Assembly (NCBI RefSeq): GCF_026642255.1
Contig: NZ_CP113264.1
Span: 2,790,001 to 2,854,000 of the forward strand
From: Streptomonospora nanhaiensis
GTDB lineage: Bacteria; Actinomycetota; Actinomycetes; Streptosporangiales; Streptosporangiaceae
DNA: 64,000 nt
Reading direction: 5' to 3'
Shown: positions 63,228 to 64,000 of the stretch, piece by piece
Layout: the number at the start of each line of letters is the position of its first letter
Numbering within the stretch: the stretch's first letter is position 1
Program-made: the position numbers and the translations under genes
The notes under the pieces: generated by a model
Told to the model about the DNA's origin: nothing
The model's input: only the letters and a program-made list of their open reading frames with translations
The model's database searches: none

Positions 63228-63859
63228 TCGCCGAGGACTCGGTCCTGCTGAGGGCGGGCCTGGAACAGCTCGTCGCCATGGTCGGGCACGAGGTGGCGGC
63301 CTCGGTCGGCGACGCACCCGCGCTCATGGCGGCGGTGGACGCGCACCGCCCCGACCTCGTGGTCACCGACGTGCGCATGCCGCCCGGCCACAACGACGAC
63401 GGGCTGCGCGCCGCGATCGCGCTCGCCCGCGCCCACCCCCGCACGGGGATCCTCGTCCTGTCCCAGTACGTGCTGGGCGCGGCCGCCGCCGAACTCCTGG
63501 AGAGCCGCGCCGAGGGGGTCGGCTACCTGCTCAAGGACCGGGTCGGGGACGTGGACGAGTTCCTGGGCACCCTGGAGCGGGTCGCCGCCGGGGGCACCGT
63601 CGTCGACCCCGAGGTGGTGCGCCGCCTGCTGGGACGGCGCCGCAACCGGTCGGTCCTGGAGCGGCTGACCCCGCGCGAGCGCGAGGTGCTGGAACTGATG
63701 GCGAGGGGCCGCACCAACGCCGCGGCGGCGGAGGCCCTGGTGGTCACCGAGGCGGCGGTCGCCAAGCACGTGAGCGGGATCTTCACCAAGCTCGACCTGC
63801 CGGTGAACCCGAACGACAACCGCCGGGTGCTCGCGGTCCTCGCCTACCTCGCGGGCTGA
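63215..63859 (+). CDS. NarL/LuxR-type response regulator
   Basis: 214 residues from GTG 63215, starting inside the kinase gene. Receiver: IVIAEDSVLLRAG (acidic pair), Asp in LVVTDVRMPPGHNDDG, Lys in VGYLLKDRVGDVDEF. HTH: LTPREREVLELMARGRTNAAAAEALVVTEAAVAKHVSGIFTKL. Together with the kinase it forms a classical two-component pair; target genes are not visible here. Confidence 0.9.
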   Translation: MRIVIAEDSVLLRAGLEQLVAMVGHEVAASVGDAPALMAAVDAHRPDLVVTDVRMPPGHNDDGLRAAIALARAHPRTGILVLSQYVLGAAAAELLESRAEGVGYLLKDRVGDVDEFLGTLERVAAGGTVVDPEVVRRLLGRRRNRSVLERLTPREREVLELMARGRTNAAAAEALVVTEAAVAKHVSGIFTKLDLPVNPNDNRRVLAVLAYLAG

Positions 63860-63866
63860 CGGGGCC

Positions 63867-63910
63867 GCCCTTCCGGCGCCCTTCCGGCGCCCTTCCGGCG
63901 CCCTGCCGGT
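63867..63910. repeat. Four 11-bp tandem repeats
   Basis: GCCCTTCCGGC is repeated at 63867, 63878 and 63889, with a diverged fourth copy at 63900, directly after the response-regulator stop. It may fold as a termination structure between convergent genes. Confidence 0.7.
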
Positions 63911-63918
63911 GCGCCCCG

Positions 63919-64000
63919 TCAGTCCATGGCCGAGGTGCCGTGGCGCCAGTAGCCGACGAACGCGATGTCGGACTTGGGCACCCCGCGCTCGCGGACCAGC
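63919..64000 (-). CDS. Siderophore-interacting protein, C-terminal end only
   Basis: The minus-strand frame ending at the TGA at 63919-63921 reads LVRERGVPKSDIAFVGYWRHGTSAMD. This is the same C-terminal block as the SIP at 53159 (LVKERGVAKEDIAFIGYWRAG). The rest of the gene lies beyond the window. A second ferric-siderophore reductase is therefore encoded here. Confidence 0.8.
   Translation of the reverse strand, partial: LVRERGVPKSDIAFVGYWRHGTSAMD

Noticed and set aside
63867..63910. Short tandem repeats as a CRISPR array
   Set aside because: The 11-bp units are directly adjacent with no spacers, and no cas gene is nearby.

Overview
The window is very GC-rich, with a strong G/C third-position bias, GTG starts and many start/stop overlaps (ATGA, GTGA). 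It encodes mycothiol-type DinB enzymes, a CarD regulator, IdeR/DmdR-type iron boxes, a TipA-like MerR regulator and large secreted RHS proteins. Together these point to a filamentous actinomycete, probably of the Nocardiopsis/Streptosporangiales kind. The genus is an inference from gene style, not from a marker gene. No rRNA, tRNA, CRISPR array or insertion sequence was seen.

Layout. (1) 1-12.3 kb is a polymorphic-toxin island. It holds the end of a DNRLRE/LamG surface protein, a 2360-residue RHS/YD-repeat protein with a pretoxin-Hint domain and a YwqJ-like deaminase tip, its SUKH-3 immunity protein, a rho-independent terminator, then a start-less orphan RHS tip. The orphan tip is followed by a small glycine-rich, two-cysteine peptide gene and a membrane protein with unusually AT-rich codons. 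(2) 12.4-20.4 kb holds a PLDc_N membrane protein, an RSH-type (p)ppGpp hydrolase with a decayed synthetase, an MFS exporter with its MarR repressor and operator, and a two-component system whose kinase has an extracytoplasmic C-terminal tail. (3) 20.6-35 kb is mostly housekeeping and metabolic: a membrane-anchored serine hydrolase, crotonase, phosphodiesterase, APH-like kinase, DinB protein, TipA-like MerR, FadE-type acyl-CoA dehydrogenase, type II dehydroquinase, histidine phosphatase, a TIGR01777 epimerase and an FdhF/YdeP molybdoenzyme. (4) 35.5-36.3 kb encodes a six-blade tectonin lectin made of three near-identical 231-bp repeats. (5) 36.4-48.8 kb includes a methyltransferase, a mycothiol enzyme, a YbaK deacylase, MFS, a class A beta-lactamase, a Vat/CatB acetyltransferase, a truncated EamA transporter beside its MarR regulator and double operator, a GlxA-type AraC regulator, a serine hydrolase and CarD.

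(6) 49-52 kb: a TetR/DUF4097 operon is divergent from a zinc alcohol dehydrogenase, with a 14-bp palindrome between them. (7) 52-58 kb is an iron-uptake locus: a siderophore-binding lipoprotein, a siderophore-interacting flavin reductase (SIP) and a heterodimeric ABC transporter, with two iron boxes. This resembles mycobacterial IrtAB with the SIP domain as a separate protein. A second SIP gene begins at the right edge. (8) 58-61.7 kb is a small catabolic module: DUF2848 hydrolase, MHS-type transporter, GntR/FCD repressor and nitrilase-family amidase. (9) 62-63.9 kb is a DesK-type kinase with a LuxR-type response regulator. Strong GC hairpins lie between most convergent gene pairs.
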